Below are positions 24,877-35,427 of a DNA stretch of 64,000 nucleotides, in pieces; the first letter of the stretch is position 1; each line of letters opens with the position of its first letter. Both the position numbers and the translations under genes were made by a program. Below the pieces are notes generated by a model. That model saw only the letters and a program-made list of their open reading frames with translations. It did no database searches and had not been told where the DNA came from. The DNA comes from Cytophagaceae bacterium (GTDB lineage Bacteria; Bacteroidota; Bacteroidia; Cytophagales; Spirosomataceae), in contig JAIXWL010000011.1 in the NCBI GenBank assembly GCA_027491315.1, positions 1-64,000 on the forward strand, read 5' to 3'.

Positions 24877-27800
24877 TCAAGCATATTGAACTTGAACTGC
24901 CGATTCAAATCGATTAAGCGCTTGCTTTAATAGCGCTATTTCCAATTCAAATTCCTGGAAATCACAGACCTTGGCTTTACCCTCGATTTTCCTACATAAG
25001 GCGTAAACCTCAGCAGCTCCTAAAGTCCCTGAATTACCTTTTAAGGTGTGTAATTCTGATTGAACTCCCTTACAGTCATTCTGATGGTAAAAATTTTCAG
25101 CATCGACAATCTGCTGCTTAGCCTCATGAATAAAATCACATAACATACTTTTCACAAATCCTTCATCACCACCCGTAGCTTCCAATAAAGAATCTAAGGC
25201 TTCCTGATCCACGGGATTTAAGGATTGAGTTTCAGAAACAGTCACCTGCTTTGCATGAGGTTTCACTCCTTGCCTAACCCAATGATTCACCATTTGAATC
25301 AATTGTTGAGCGCGGATTGGTTTAGCTAAATAATCATCCATTCCTACCGCCAAAAACCTCTCTCTATCCTCTTTCATGGCATAGGCTGTCATGGCTACTA
25401 TCGGAGGTAAACTTGCTAAACCCAATTGTTTCAAATGCTGGGTCGTCTGCATTCCGTCCATTTCAGGCATTTGAATATCCATCAAAATCAAATCAAACTC
25501 ATGCGTCTTACTTAATAAATTTATAGCATCCCGTCCGCTAGAAGCTGTTTGAACAGTACATCCCGCCTTTGCTAAAATTTGAGAAGCTACCTTTCGATTC
25601 GTAGAATTATCATCCACCAGCAAAACATGAGGCTGAATATCTTCTAATTTGCCTTGTATCACAAACTTATCCGCCTCCTTATTTCTTTGGACCAACTCCT
25701 GTTTACCTACCTTCAAATGGACTTTAAACCAAAAAGTACTTCCTTTGCCCAAAGTAGATTCTACCCCAATATCGCCCTGCATCATTTTACAGAACTCACG
25801 AGAAATGGCCAAGCCTAATCCAGTACCCCCATACACTTTGGAGGTAGAATTATCCAGCTGCTGAAATGCGTTGAATAATATTTTTAAATTTTCTGGACTG
25901 ATTCCAATGCCCGTATCTTGAACCTTTACGACTAAATCCAAAGACTCTGCTGTAATATTCTCTCCCGACACATCGATACTTACCTTGCCATGCTCCGTAA
26001 ATTTTAATGCGTTGGAAGTCAAATTGGACAGAATTTGCAATAAACGGGTCTCATCGGCAATAACTACTTCGGGTAAATCCTTGGACAAATGATATTCCAA
26101 AGTATTTCCTTTCTGACAAGCTACCTGAGAAAATAAAGCCATCAAACGGTCAAGCACATCATCTAAAACAATGTCACTTGGATGAAGAACCATCTTACCT
26201 GCTTCAATTTTGGCTAAATCCAAAATGTCATTTAAAATATGAAGTAGCGTTTCTGAGGATTTCTTAATCGTTTGAACATAATCTACCTGATCTTCATTTA
26301 ATGGAGTATCACTCAATAAATCCACCATTCCTATCACCCCATTCATGGGCGTACGAATCTCATGACTCATGTTGGCCAAGAATTGTTCCTTCACTTTTAA
26401 TGAACGCTCTGCTTGTTCACGTGCCTCCACCAAGGCATGTTGGTACTTCTTTAAATCCGTAATATCACGTGCTATTCCTGAAACCTCTTCAATTGTACCA
26501 TGTTCCAAAAAGATAGGATTTAAATATATTTCTAGCCATTTCTCCTCCCCTGTTTTTGTCAGCAATTCCAATTCAAAATGTTGCTTCTGCCCTCTAAAGG
26601 CCATCTTGTATCCTTCCTCCATGCGGCGACGCTCGGGTGGGGCCAACAATTGGAATCCCATTTTTTCGGCACTGATGTTAATTTGAGGACTTATACTGAT
26701 TTGCTCTACCAATAAATCTGAATATTCATGGTTAAAACTGGTCAAGAATAAACGTTTATTTACCGACCACATTAAGTGAGAACTACCCTCAAAAATGGCG
26801 TTTAAACGTGCTGTCTCACGTGCTAAGGCTTCTTCTGCTTGTTTTCTAGCAATGGCTAAAGCTACCTGTCCTGAAATAAAGTCCAATAACTCTAAATCTC
26901 GGTTTTCGTATTTATTGGAACGCTCATAGGATTTCACCCCAATAATCCCCGTCACTCGATCACCAATACGTAGAGGTACGCATAACATCACTTTAGGAAC
27001 TACACCATACAAGTAAATTTTCTTTTCATTGGCCAATTGATGGATGTCATCATCATGCAAAATCAAAGGCTTATTGGCCATGATAGCATATTCTGTCAAT
27101 CCATTACCTAATTTTCTTTTGGTAAAATGTACCCTGGAATTAAAGTATTCATCCACATAATAGGGGAAATACAGAAAACTTTTTGCGGGGTCATATTGAG
27201 CAATAAAGAAGTTTTTTACATCAATAACCTCCCCTAATTGCTTATGGATATTGGAATATAAATCATCTAAATTGGAGGAATTGATGGTAACCTGAGCAAT
27301 TGACGAGTATAATTTACTGGCTCGCTCGGCACGTACTTTAGCTGTGGAGTTATGTAAAATACAACGAAATGCAGTAGGTACCCCCTTTTCAAATCGACAA
27401 GTTGCTGATCCACTGACATATAATCGACGGCCATCCTTTCGTCGGAATACTGCAGTAAATTCAGGTATTTCGTCACCCTTACTGAGCAAATCAAGTTGAT
27501 TCAGGGTATTGGAAGCAAACTCAGGGTGCAAAACATCCGTCAATTTCAAATCTCGGGCCTCGTCTTCGGTATAGCCCATGGTTTCCAACCAAGCTCGGTT
27601 AACAAATAAAAAACGTCCTGTAATACCTGTGATTTGGATTAAGTCAGTCGTATTATTTATCAAATCCTGCAATTGAGCATTGGACCTACTTAAAGCTTCA
27701 CTAACCTTTTTTCGTTCGCTAATATCTTCACCGATGATACTTAAATAGGTTTGCTCGTCTAATTCACTAACAATCGTGGAATTTACTTCCACCCATTTAA

Positions 27801-28176
27801 TTTCTCCTGACTTGGTTACATAGGTTCTTTCCCTCTCTTCAAATAATCCTCCATTGGCTACAGCTTGGTTAAAAGAAGTTCTTCTACCCTGCCTCTCCTC
27901 CAAGGGCAATAAGGTGGTAAAAAAATCTTTTCCATTCAATTCGTTTGGCTCATAGCCTAACAATTTATGGGTATAGGCATTGGCATGGGTAATGGTCCCA
28001 TCCAAAGCCATGATGATTCCAAATAGCTTTAAACTCTCTAGGGTACGGATTAGATTCTCTTTGGCGGAGGTTCCACTGAAAGTCGATTCCGTCATTTCGA
28101 GTACATCCAACTGATTTTTCAGTTGCCTAATTTCCTGAATTAATTCATCCTTGGATTTCTGTGCCCAACTTGCCAT
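24877..28176 (-). CDS. Hybrid sensor histidine kinase (PAS-PAS-GAF-PAS-HisKA-HATPase-REC-HPt)
   Basis: This protein of about 1099 residues has no transmembrane helix or signal peptide, so it is a cytosolic sensor. In order: a short N-terminal coiled coil, PAS (about 45-160), PAS (165-285), GAF (295-455), PAS (460-585), HisKA with phospho-acceptor His in [12 protein letters not shown] (about 600), HATPase ([18 protein letters not shown]), a receiver with Asp in [14 protein letters not shown] (about 910) and an HPt domain with His in [12 protein letters not shown] (about 1045). The start at 28174-28176 (MASWAQ) leaves a shared divergent region with ksgA. The cognate output regulator is not adjacent. 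Confidence 0.9.
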   Translation of the reverse strand: MASWAQKSKDELIQEIRQLKNQLDVLEMTESTFSGTSAKENLIRTLESLKLFGIIMALDGTITHANAYTHKLLGYEPNELNGKDFFTTLLPLEERQGRRTSFNQAVANGGLFEERERTYVTKSGEIKWVEVNSTIVSELDEQTYLSIIGEDISERKKVSEALSRSNAQLQDLINNTTDLIQITGITGRFLFVNRAWLETMGYTEDEARDLKLTDVLHPEFASNTLNQLDLLSKGDEIPEFTAVFRRKDGRRLYVSGSATCRFEKGVPTAFRCILHNSTAKVRAERASKLYSSIAQVTINSSNLDDLYSNIHKQLGEVIDVKNFFIAQYDPAKSFLYFPYYVDEYFNSRVHFTKRKLGNGLTEYAIMANKPLILHDDDIHQLANEKKIYLYGVVPKVMLCVPLRIGDRVTGIIGVKSYERSNKYENRDLELLDFISGQVALAIARKQAEEALARETARLNAIFEGSSHLMWSVNKRLFLTSFNHEYSDLLVEQISISPQINISAEKMGFQLLAPPERRRMEEGYKMAFRGQKQHFELELLTKTGEEKWLEIYLNPIFLEHGTIEEVSGIARDITDLKKYQHALVEAREQAERSLKVKEQFLANMSHEIRTPMNGVIGMVDLLSDTPLNEDQVDYVQTIKKSSETLLHILNDILDLAKIEAGKMVLHPSDIVLDDVLDRLMALFSQVACQKGNTLEYHLSKDLPEVVIADETRLLQILSNLTSNALKFTEHGKVSIDVSGENITAESLDLVVKVQDTGIGISPENLKILFNAFQQLDNSTSKVYGGTGLGLAISREFCKMMQGDIGVESTLGKGSTFWFKVHLKVGKQELVQRNKEADKFVIQGKLEDIQPHVLLVDDNSTNRKVASQILAKAGCTVQTASSGRDAINLLSKTHEFDLILMDIQMPEMDGMQTTQHLKQLGLASLPPIVAMTAYAMKEDRERFLAVGMDDYLAKPIRAQQLIQMVNHWVRQGVKPHAKQVTVSETQSLNPVDQEALDSLLEATGGDEGFVKSMLCDFIHEAKQQIVDAENFYHQNDCKGVQSELHTLKGNSGTLGAAEVYALCRKIEGKAKVCDFQEFELEIALLKQALNRFESAVQVQYA

Positions 28177-28249
28177 GGCTTTATTCACAATTTTGCTTAC
28201 AATGTACAAAAAAGGGCGTAATTTTACTTCCTTAAAGCCCCAAGAGCAC

Positions 28250-29032
28250 GTGCAAGTAAGAGCAAAAAAGAGTTTAGGACAACATTTTTTAAATGATTTA
28301 GACGCAGCCCAGCGAATCGTCAATGCCCTGAATCCACAGGGTGCTTACCATAAAGTATTGGAGATTGGACCTGGAATGGGTGTTTTAACTCAATATTTGG
28401 TAAAAAAGAAGGATTACGAGACCTATTTAATTGAGATTGACCAAGAGTCAGTAGCTTACCTAAGAAAAAATTATCTGGAGTTTACTGGACCCCGATTAAT
28501 TGATGGTGACTTTTTGAGATATCCATTAGAAAATATTTTCGGTGAAGAAAAATTCGCCATTGTCGGAAACTTTCCTTATTTCATTTCTACCCAAATATTT
28601 TTTAGAATTCTAGATTACAAAGATCAATGTGTGGAAGTAGTAGGAATGCTTCAAAAAGAAGTAGCTGAGCGACTAGCCGCCAAGCCTGGCAATAAAGATT
28701 ACGGGATTTTGAGTGTTTTACTTCAAGCCTTCTATGACGTGGAATACCTATTCACCTTAGGGCCAGAGGTGTTCACTCCTCCTCCAAAAGTCAACTCAGG
28801 TGTAATTCGTGTGGTGAGAAATTGGGATAAAAAATTAGACTGTGATCCACAGAAGTTCAAACAAGTAGTCAAAATGGCCTTTAATCAGCGTCGTAAGACC
28901 TTGAGAAATGCACTGAGAGCCATGCAATTACCCGACCATCCACTTTTAACGAAGCGCGCAGAACAATTAGGTGTAGCTGAATTTACAGAACTAACCGAAT
29001 TGTGGAAAGCCAATGGATATGTAGGTGCATAG
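28250..29032 (+). CDS. ksgA: 16S rRNA (adenine1518/1519-N6)-dimethyltransferase KsgA
   Basis: It dimethylates two adjacent adenines in helix 45 of 16S rRNA during 30S maturation. The SAM-binding motif [13 protein letters not shown], the catalytic VGNFPYFIS (an NxPY-type motif) and the opening [13 protein letters not shown] are all present. Homology begins at a GTG at 28250, and a -7-like TAATTTTA lies at 28219-28226, so I chose GTG (260 residues). An ATG at 28202 would add 16 residues and remains possible. It begins a five-gene plus-strand run. Confidence 0.9.
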   Translation: MQVRAKKSLGQHFLNDLDAAQRIVNALNPQGAYHKVLEIGPGMGVLTQYLVKKKDYETYLIEIDQESVAYLRKNYLEFTGPRLIDGDFLRYPLENIFGEEKFAIVGNFPYFISTQIFFRILDYKDQCVEVVGMLQKEVAERLAAKPGNKDYGILSVLLQAFYDVEYLFTLGPEVFTPPPKVNSGVIRVVRNWDKKLDCDPQKFKQVVKMAFNQRRKTLRNALRAMQLPDHPLLTKRAEQLGVAEFTELTELWKANGYVGA

Positions 29033-29092
29033 GCGAAATCCAGCAAATATTTCTTAATTTAGATACGAAATTTTCAAACCTCAGCGAAATCC

Positions 29093-30469
29093 ATGGAAGT
29101 AGTCAACCCACAACACCTTCCGTTTGAACTCACCAAAGAGTTTTTAGAGGAAATCAAATTACTCATCGTTGAGCAATCCAATGAAGCTATTTTAGCCAAA
29201 ATTGAAGATTTATTTGCCGCAGATATTACGAGTATTTTGGATGAATTAACTGGGGAGGAAGCCAAATACATCGTTCAATTACTGGACACCAAATTAGCTG
29301 CTGAAATTATTTCCACCCTAGATTCGGATGACCGAATCAAGTTTTTGAAGAATTTCAATTCCAAAGAAATTGCAGGCTACATCAACGTCATTGATTCCGA
29401 TGATGCCGTAGATATATTGAATGAACAACCCGTGCGTGTTCGCGAGGAGGTTATTGCCTTGTTGAAAGACCGAGAACAAGCCCGCTTTATCATTGATTTA
29501 ATGCATTATGATGAAGATTGTGCGGGAGGTTTAATGCAAAAAGAGTTAATAAAAATCAATGTCAAACAAACTGTTACCGAATGTGTAGAGGAAATTCGTA
29601 GACAAGCAGAAGACGTTGAGAAAGTATATGCCGTTTATGTGGTTGATGATGATGGTTTATTAATGGGTACCGTTTCCTTGAAAAAAATCATCTTAGCTAA
29701 AAGAGGCTCCAAAATTCAGGATGTTTTCGATGCAGATGGTATCGTATCAGTTCAAACCTATGTTTCTGGTGAGGAAGTAGCCGATTTAATGCAAAAATAC
29801 GACCTAGAGGCCATTCCTGTAGTCAATATACAAGGTCGTTTATTGGGTAGAATCACCATTGACGACATGGTCGATTTTATTACTGAATCGGCACAGGAAG
29901 ACATTCAAGTCATGGCCGGTATTTCGGAAGACGTAGAGGAAGATGACTCCATTTGGCTCTTGGTACGTTCGCGTTTACCTTGGTTGATTGGTGGTATGGT
30001 GGGTAGCTTTTTAGCCGCCAAAATCATTGACCGTTTCGACAGTTCGATTTCATTGATGCCAGCAATTTCTGCATTCATTCCATTGATTGGGTCTACTGGC
30101 GGTAACGTAGGAATTCAATCCTCTTCCCTCATTGTACAAAGTTTAGCCGATAAAAGCGGTTTAGATACCACACTTTGGAAACGTCTTCAGAAAGTGTTAA
30201 TCGTAGCCTTAATCAATGCCTTGATTGCCGCTGCCTTCGCATTTGGCTGTTCTATGTTAGTTGACCACGGTGCCATCATGCTATCTGTTACCGTTTCCCT
30301 TTCCTTATTTGCGGTGGTTATGTTAGCTTCGTTGATGGGTACACTTACTCCCTTGGTATTGAATCAATTAAATATTAACCCTGCGGTAGCCAGTGGACCC
30401 TTTATTACCACTACCAATGACATATTAGGCTATGGGGTTTATTTCCTCATCGTCTATTTATTGCTGTAA
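29093..30469 (+). CDS. mgtE: Magnesium transporter MgtE
   Basis: This Mg2+-gated Mg2+ channel has 458 residues: a helical MgtE N-domain (about 20-135, superhelix repeats such as LLKDREQARFIIDLMHYDEDCAGGLM), two CBS domains (about 140-265) and five transmembrane helices (about 290-455) with the pore motif GSTGGNVGIQSSS. Length and domain order are standard. It lies 60 bp after ksgA, and dtd starts 1 bp after its stop. Confidence 0.94.
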   Translation: MEVVNPQHLPFELTKEFLEEIKLLIVEQSNEAILAKIEDLFAADITSILDELTGEEAKYIVQLLDTKLAAEIISTLDSDDRIKFLKNFNSKEIAGYINVIDSDDAVDILNEQPVRVREEVIALLKDREQARFIIDLMHYDEDCAGGLMQKELIKINVKQTVTECVEEIRRQAEDVEKVYAVYVVDDDGLLMGTVSLKKIILAKRGSKIQDVFDADGIVSVQTYVSGEEVADLMQKYDLEAIPVVNIQGRLLGRITIDDMVDFITESAQEDIQVMAGISEDVEEDDSIWLLVRSRLPWLIGGMVGSFLAAKIIDRFDSSISLMPAISAFIPLIGSTGGNVGIQSSSLIVQSLADKSGLDTTLWKRLQKVLIVALINALIAAAFAFGCSMLVDHGAIMLSVTVSLSLFAVVMLASLMGTLTPLVLNQLNINPAVASGPFITTTNDILGYGVYFLIVYLLL

Positions 30470-30470
30470 A

Positions 30471-30926
30471 ATGCTAGCGCTTATTCAACGTGTTTCCGAA
30501 GCTAAAGTTGAAATTGAGGGTAAAATCAATGCCCAAATTGATCAAGGATTTTTGATTTTATTAGGTATTCATCAAGCTGACACCGAGGCAGATTGTATCT
30601 ATTTGGCCAATAAAATAAGTTCATTACGCATTTTCTCTGATTCCGAGGGCAAAATGAACTTGGATATAAAAGCGGTGAATGGCCGTATCATTTTGGTAAG
30701 TCAATTTACCTTACATGCTCAAACAAAAAAAGGAAACCGACCAAGTTTCATAGAAGCAGCTAGACCCGAACAAGCCATTCCTTTGTACCATCATCTGATT
30801 GAACTATTGGAAAAAAATTTGGGCTTTCCTATTCAAACAGGTCAATTTGGAGCAGATATGCAAGTAAGTCTTGTCAATGACGGACCCGTAACAATCATCT
30901 TAGATTCTCAACAAGCCAACTCATGA
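30471..30926 (+). CDS. dtd: D-aminoacyl-tRNA deacylase
   Basis: It hydrolyses D-amino acids, and glycine mischarged on tRNA-Ala, from tRNA. The 151-residue protein has both diagnostic motifs: SQFTL (near residue 78) and the C-terminal NDGPVTI (near 138), which together form the chirality-checking Gly-cis-Pro site. The start ATG at 30471 is 1 bp after the mgtE stop; an upstream frame extension is inside mgtE. The 3' end overlaps the next gene by 4 bp. Confidence 0.95.
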   Translation: MLALIQRVSEAKVEIEGKINAQIDQGFLILLGIHQADTEADCIYLANKISSLRIFSDSEGKMNLDIKAVNGRIILVSQFTLHAQTKKGNRPSFIEAARPEQAIPLYHHLIELLEKNLGFPIQTGQFGADMQVSLVNDGPVTIILDSQQANS

Positions 30927-31252
30927 CGATACAAGAAGCACAAGAACAAGTAGACCAATGGATCAAGACCGTAGGAGTACGTTATTTCAATGAATTAACC
31001 AATATGGCCATGCTGACCGAAGAAGTTGGGGAAGTTGCCCGAATTATTGCTAGGAGGTATGGAGAGCAATCAGAAAAAGAGTCTGATAAACAAAAAGACC
31101 TGGGAGATGAAATGGCTGATGTATTATTTGTTTTAATTTGTTTGGCCAATCAAACAGGGATTAATTTAGAAAAAGCATTGGAACAAAACTTAGCTAAAAA
31201 AAGCATCCGAGACCAAGATCGCCACCATAATAATCCAAAATTAAAAGCATGA
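30923..31252 (+). CDS. MazG-like nucleotide pyrophosphohydrolase
   Basis: This 109-residue all-alpha NTP pyrophosphatase has the metal-binding pattern EEVGEVAR (an EExxE-type motif) and LGDEMADVLFVL (ExxD) of single-domain MazG proteins. It probably removes non-canonical or excess dNTPs. It overlaps dtd at its start and the dehydrogenase at its end, each by 4 bp (ATGA), indicating translational coupling in one operon. Confidence 0.9.
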   Translation: MTIQEAQEQVDQWIKTVGVRYFNELTNMAMLTEEVGEVARIIARRYGEQSEKESDKQKDLGDEMADVLFVLICLANQTGINLEKALEQNLAKKSIRDQDRHHNNPKLKA

Positions 31253-32193
31253 AAATCGTTATTCTAGATGGCTTAGCCTTGTTTCAACATGATATTTCAA
31301 GAAATGCTTTATGTGCCTTTGGGGAAGTGGATTTCTATGAAAAAACAAGCGAAGATGAAATCACTTTACGTGATGCTAAGGCCCAAGTTTTAGTAACCAA
31401 CAAATGCCTAGTCAATGAAAAAGCATTAGCCCATTTTACCTCCTTAAAACTAGTTTTAGTGGCTGCCACAGGCTATAATTCAGTGGACGTTGCTGCTTGT
31501 AGGGCTAGAGGTATACAAGTTTCTAATGTACCCGCCTATGGTACTTATTCCGTCGCGCAGCACACACTTGCTTTGTTGTTAGCTTGGAGTAATCGGGTGG
31601 AACAACATAATCGCTCGGTTCAAGCGGGAGATTGGAGCCAGAATGATTGGTCATATTCCTTAAGTCCCTTGACAGAATGGGCTGGTAAAAAATTGGGGAT
31701 CATTGGAATGGGGAATATCGGTAAGTGTTTTGCTCACATGGCTGAAAGTTTAGGTATGAAAATATACTACCACCATACGCGAGATTTACAAATACCTGAA
31801 TATACTTTTTTATCTAAAAAAGAATTAGCCCAAACTTGTGATGTCATAAGCCTACATTGCCCTTTGACCCCACAAACAAATCTATTGGTCAATAAGGAAT
31901 TCTTAAGCTGGATGCCAGCTCATGCGATCCTAATTAATAGCTCCAGAGGAGGACTCATTGACTCCACAGCCTTGGCCAATGCCATGCAAAAAAAACAGAT
32001 TGCCGCAGCGCTATTGGATGTTCTTGACCAAGAACCACCATCAAGCAATCACCCTTTGATAGGAATACCGAACATCTATATAACACCTCACAATGCTTGG
32101 CTAAGCCAAGAGGCAAGAATCCGAATCATTCAAAGTCTAAGCAAAACATTAGAAGGATACATGGCAGGAAAAGCCATTAATCAAGTCAATTAA
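31249..32193 (+). CDS. D-2-hydroxyacid dehydrogenase (glycerate/hydroxypyruvate type)
   Basis: This 314-residue NAD-dependent enzyme has the nucleotide-binding glycine motif GIIGMGNIGKCF (about 145-156), the catalytic Arg in NSSRGGLID, Glu in LDVLDQEPP and His in TPHNAWLS. The closest recognisable group is HprA-like glycerate dehydrogenase; the substrate is inferred only. It is the last gene of the ksgA-mgtE-dtd-mazG run. Its stop overlaps the 3' end of the convergent lipoprotein gene by 4 bp. Confidence 0.87.
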   Translation: MKIVILDGLALFQHDISRNALCAFGEVDFYEKTSEDEITLRDAKAQVLVTNKCLVNEKALAHFTSLKLVLVAATGYNSVDVAACRARGIQVSNVPAYGTYSVAQHTLALLLAWSNRVEQHNRSVQAGDWSQNDWSYSLSPLTEWAGKKLGIIGMGNIGKCFAHMAESLGMKIYYHHTRDLQIPEYTFLSKKELAQTCDVISLHCPLTPQTNLLVNKEFLSWMPAHAILINSSRGGLIDSTALANAMQKKQIAAALLDVLDQEPPSSNHPLIGIPNIYITPHNAWLSQEARIRIIQSLSKTLEGYMAGKAINQVN

Positions 32194-32879
32194 GGCTTTT
32201 TCTTTACTTTAGGAATTTGAGTTTTAGTAATATGTGTACCCATGGACTTACCCTCTGATTGGCTAGGCACATAAGGTTTTACTAAGGCCAATTGATCTAA
32301 ACTTGGATTTAGTTTTTGAATCAATGGATGACGAATGTCAAATTCTGCCTCACCGGAAATCTGGCTATATTCCATATCAGAAAGGCCCTCATGTTTATTT
32401 CCTTCATTACTAAATTGAACCACATGAGTTAATTGATCACCACCTAATTTTCCGCCCTCCCAGCTCACTACCATACCACCATTGATCCAATTAAAACCGG
32501 ATATGGTAAAATTCTTTTGATTCAACTTTTCAACATCTAGCATTTTCAAACCCAGGTATAAGCCAGAATTTGTTTTCCATAAAGATTGTTTTCCAACCAC
32601 AGAAACATCCAGTATCTGTCCTTGATGGTACATAACATATACTTGTTTGTTCGTATTAGGATATAAAATAGAGCCCCTCAGGGTATCTTCATTTAAAATC
32701 CAGCTGGTATCAGCTACAATGGATTCTTTACCGTATTTCGTCTTAAGTCCCGCTAAATCTTGACAAGCTAAGACATCATTCAACAATAAATTCGGGACAA
32801 GGGTTTCTTGATTTTCTGAAGTAGAAGATTGGCAAGAAAGTACGGCTAGTAGAACGAAAGAATACAAGAAATTTTTCAT
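32190..32879 (-). CDS. Hypothetical lipoprotein
   Basis: This 229-residue protein has a lipoprotein signal peptide (lipobox VLSC, Cys16) and a Ser/Gln-rich linker. The remainder is mixed alpha/beta with no motif I recognise; LNEDTLRGSILYPNTNKQVYV looks like a beta-rich fold. The C-terminus is basic (KTQIPKVKKKP). It is separated from the GntP gene by 88 bp on the same strand. No function can be assigned. Confidence 0.65.
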   Translation of the reverse strand: MKNFLYSFVLLAVLSCQSSTSENQETLVPNLLLNDVLACQDLAGLKTKYGKESIVADTSWILNEDTLRGSILYPNTNKQVYVMYHQGQILDVSVVGKQSLWKTNSGLYLGLKMLDVEKLNQKNFTISGFNWINGGMVVSWEGGKLGGDQLTHVVQFSNEGNKHEGLSDMEYSQISGEAEFDIRHPLIQKLNPSLDQLALVKPYVPSQSEGKSMGTHITKTQIPKVKKKP

Positions 32880-32967
32880 ATAAAATTAGATACGGTCAAT
32901 CTAAATTAGAAAAATCTATTTGATGAAACAATGACTTGCATCAGTCGAAGTAAAAACCAACCTGCTC

Positions 32968-34272
32968 TTAAAAAAGTATTTGATCCAAAACCAAAACCCC
33001 AATCAATCCCGTAATAGAGACCAAGGTGTCCATGAGTGTCCAAGACCTAAGTGTGTCTTTAAAATTTAATGAAAAGTACTCCCTGAATAACCAAAAACCC
33101 GTATCATTCACATGAGAAAACATCATACTCCCTGCCCCCAATGCTAAAACCATTAAATTAGGATCCGCGGTGGAATTGATCAATATTACCTTCATAAAAC
33201 CTGCAGCTGTTATTCCGGCAACTGTAGATGAACCAACACATACGCGAATGATAGCAGCCATGGCCCAACCCAAAACATAGACATTCCAGGTAGATGAACC
33301 TAAACTATCTGCTACGGCCTGACTTACGCCCGCTACGACTAATACTTGTTTTAAGGCACCTGCCCCACCAAAAATCAATAAAATACCTGCAATATCTTTG
33401 ATGGATACCATGGAAGAACTCAACAATTCGTCAGCACTAAAACCGATTCGTCTTAAAAGTATTCCGGCTAATAAAACAGATAGAAATAAGGAAAAAACGG
33501 GATTGGATAAATAACTCGCTAAGACAGGAAAATATCCTGCTCCGAATGAACCCGCTGCTAATAAAATGATGGGAAAAAGGACAATCAAAAAGCTAGGAAA
33601 AGTGGATAAAGTTCTCTCCTCAGCCTGATTTTCACCTTGCACAAATACAAAAGCGGGGTTAGCAGGAGTTGTTATATTTTTAGTTGTCAAGCCAAACCAT
33701 AATCCTGAAACAAGTATGGCAGGGATTGCTATTATTATACCATAAGCCATGGTTTTCGACAAATCAGCACCAAATTCCTGCATGATGGCTAAGGGTGCTG
33801 GATGAGGAGGTAGATAACCCTGGGTAACGGTGAGGGAAGCCAACATGGGTAAGGCTAAAAAAGTAGCGGGTTGTTTCAATTTGGCTGAAGCCGTAATGAC
33901 TAATGGCGCCAACAACATGAAAGCAACCGAATAAAAAAGAGGTAAACCAACTAGAAAACCAGCCATCATAAACGCAATTCTGGCATATCGAGTACCCGAA
34001 ATTTGCAATAGTACTTCCGTCATCCTTTGTGCTGCCCCGCTGATGCCCACCCATTTTCCTAATATGGAACCAAAAGCTAAAATCCCTGCAATGGAACCTA
34101 AAGTACTTCCCATCCCATCTTGAATGGCCTTAAAAATAAATTCAGTACTTAGCTGAAAAGCTAGTCCTGCAAGTATACTTACGCCAACAAATGCTACAAA
34201 GGGAGGAAATTTTAACCAAGTCATGGCTAAAACTAACGATACAATGGCCCCTAAGGTAATTAGAAATAGCAT
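32968..34272 (-). CDS. GntP-family gluconate/organic-acid permease
   Basis: This 434-residue transporter has about 12 hydrophobic segments. Family markers are LGSIAGILAFGSILGKW, a PPHPAPLAIMQEFGADL block in the first half, and DTGFWLFREYFSLNFKDTLRSW near the C-terminus, all characteristic of GntP/GntT proton symporters for gluconate or related hydroxy acids. It starts 3 bp after the glycosyltransferase stop. No gluconate kinase is adjacent, so the substrate is inferred only from family. Confidence 0.9.
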   Translation of the reverse strand: MLFLITLGAIVSLVLAMTWLKFPPFVAFVGVSILAGLAFQLSTEFIFKAIQDGMGSTLGSIAGILAFGSILGKWVGISGAAQRMTEVLLQISGTRYARIAFMMAGFLVGLPLFYSVAFMLLAPLVITASAKLKQPATFLALPMLASLTVTQGYLPPHPAPLAIMQEFGADLSKTMAYGIIIAIPAILVSGLWFGLTTKNITTPANPAFVFVQGENQAEERTLSTFPSFLIVLFPIILLAAGSFGAGYFPVLASYLSNPVFSLFLSVLLAGILLRRIGFSADELLSSSMVSIKDIAGILLIFGGAGALKQVLVVAGVSQAVADSLGSSTWNVYVLGWAMAAIIRVCVGSSTVAGITAAGFMKVILINSTADPNLMVLALGAGSMMFSHVNDTGFWLFREYFSLNFKDTLRSWTLMDTLVSITGLIGVLVLDQILF

Positions 34273-34275
34273 AGG

Positions 34276-35253
34276 CTATCTATTTTCTTGCAAGGCAATT
34301 AATTGTTGCCACACGTCATCAAAAGCTAAGCCTTCTGCTTTACCATCTGGATTAAACATCACTTTCGTTCGATTACTTTCCTGATAGAAGCCAGAATAAG
34401 ACATATATTTTTTAAAGTAAGTAAATTCTCCACAAATCACCAATCCAGGAATTTGAAATGCATTAGCCATGTGCGTAGGGCCAGAATCTAATCCAATAAA
34501 AAAAGAAGCTCCCTGAATGATTTTCATGGTTTCCATCAAATCACATTGGCCAACCAAAGATGTAAAATGAGGGTGCTGAAAAGGTAATGGATGCTTCATC
34601 CCGATTTCTACCACTTGTACTCCCCATTTTTCGATAGCCCTCAACAATAATTCACTCCATTTTTCGTCTGTCCAATCCCTCCAACCAGCATTGGATTTAC
34701 AATGAACCAGCCAATAAGGTTTTTTGATATCCAATTTAAAAGCTTCCTGATCCACATAGAGATGGGGTTGCCCTTTTATCAAGCCAAGGTCAGCCAATTG
34801 AGAAGAAATTTCCAGCAAATTAAAATGGTGGTAATAATTGTTTAATCGAATTCCTAAATCGTCGGCTTTCTTGTTTTTCAAGGAAAAATTAAAAACCGGG
34901 TCCTTTCTAAAATCACTTAATTGCAAGAAATAAAAATGTGTAAAGGGATTCCATGTTAATAAGAATCGGGCAACCAATATACTATTTTCATCCACCATTT
35001 CCGTAACTAATGGATGATGTTGAAAAATAGGAAAATATCGTTTCTCTGTAATCCAATAGATCGCCACATGTCCAAATTTCTCCTTCAAGGCTGGTAGAAT
35101 TGGTTCTGAAGCAACCATATCTCCTAAATCCCCATCCATAAGAATACCAATATGAATAGTATTAGGCTGGTAAATACGTTTTAATAGAATTCGAAAACTC
35201 AGGCTGATAAAATACGCCAATGAACCTATCGCATAGGTCACTCGATGAAACAT
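34276..35253 (-). CDS. Glycosyltransferase family 9 (heptosyltransferase-like) protein
   Basis: This 325-residue GT-B enzyme has the N-terminal DLGDMVASEPILPALKE pattern and the C-terminal donor-site block FIGLDSGPTHMANAF followed by PGLVICGEF, typical of GT9 LPS heptosyltransferases. It probably adds a sugar to the lipopolysaccharide core or a related surface glycan. It is divergent from a multi-spanning protein at 35428 that may belong to the same surface-glycan pathway. Confidence 0.83.
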   Translation of the reverse strand: MFHRVTYAIGSLAYFISLSFRILLKRIYQPNTIHIGILMDGDLGDMVASEPILPALKEKFGHVAIYWITEKRYFPIFQHHPLVTEMVDENSILVARFLLTWNPFTHFYFLQLSDFRKDPVFNFSLKNKKADDLGIRLNNYYHHFNLLEISSQLADLGLIKGQPHLYVDQEAFKLDIKKPYWLVHCKSNAGWRDWTDEKWSELLLRAIEKWGVQVVEIGMKHPLPFQHPHFTSLVGQCDLMETMKIIQGASFFIGLDSGPTHMANAFQIPGLVICGEFTYFKKYMSYSGFYQESNRTKVMFNPDGKAEGLAFDDVWQQLIALQENR

Positions 35254-35403
35254 GATTTATAGTATTTAAATAGGTTTAATGAGAACGGAATTTATCATCC
35301 CATTCCTGATAGGTGCTCAAAATTAAAACTAAAATATGAGAACGGAAGTATACGAGGGGAAATATGGAAAAATTTTCAAGGATTCAAATATTTAATTTTT
35401 CCC

Positions 35404-35411
35404 TAAATTTG
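35404..35411 (+). promoter_or_regulatory. TAnnTTTG -7 promoter box
   Basis: TAAATTTG matches the Bacteroidota -7 consensus exactly and ends 16 nt before the ATG at 35428. No convincing TTTG is present at the expected -33 spacing; the nearest candidate is TTTC at 35374-35377. Confidence 0.35.
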
Positions 35412-35427
35412 TACATTAAGATAAAAC

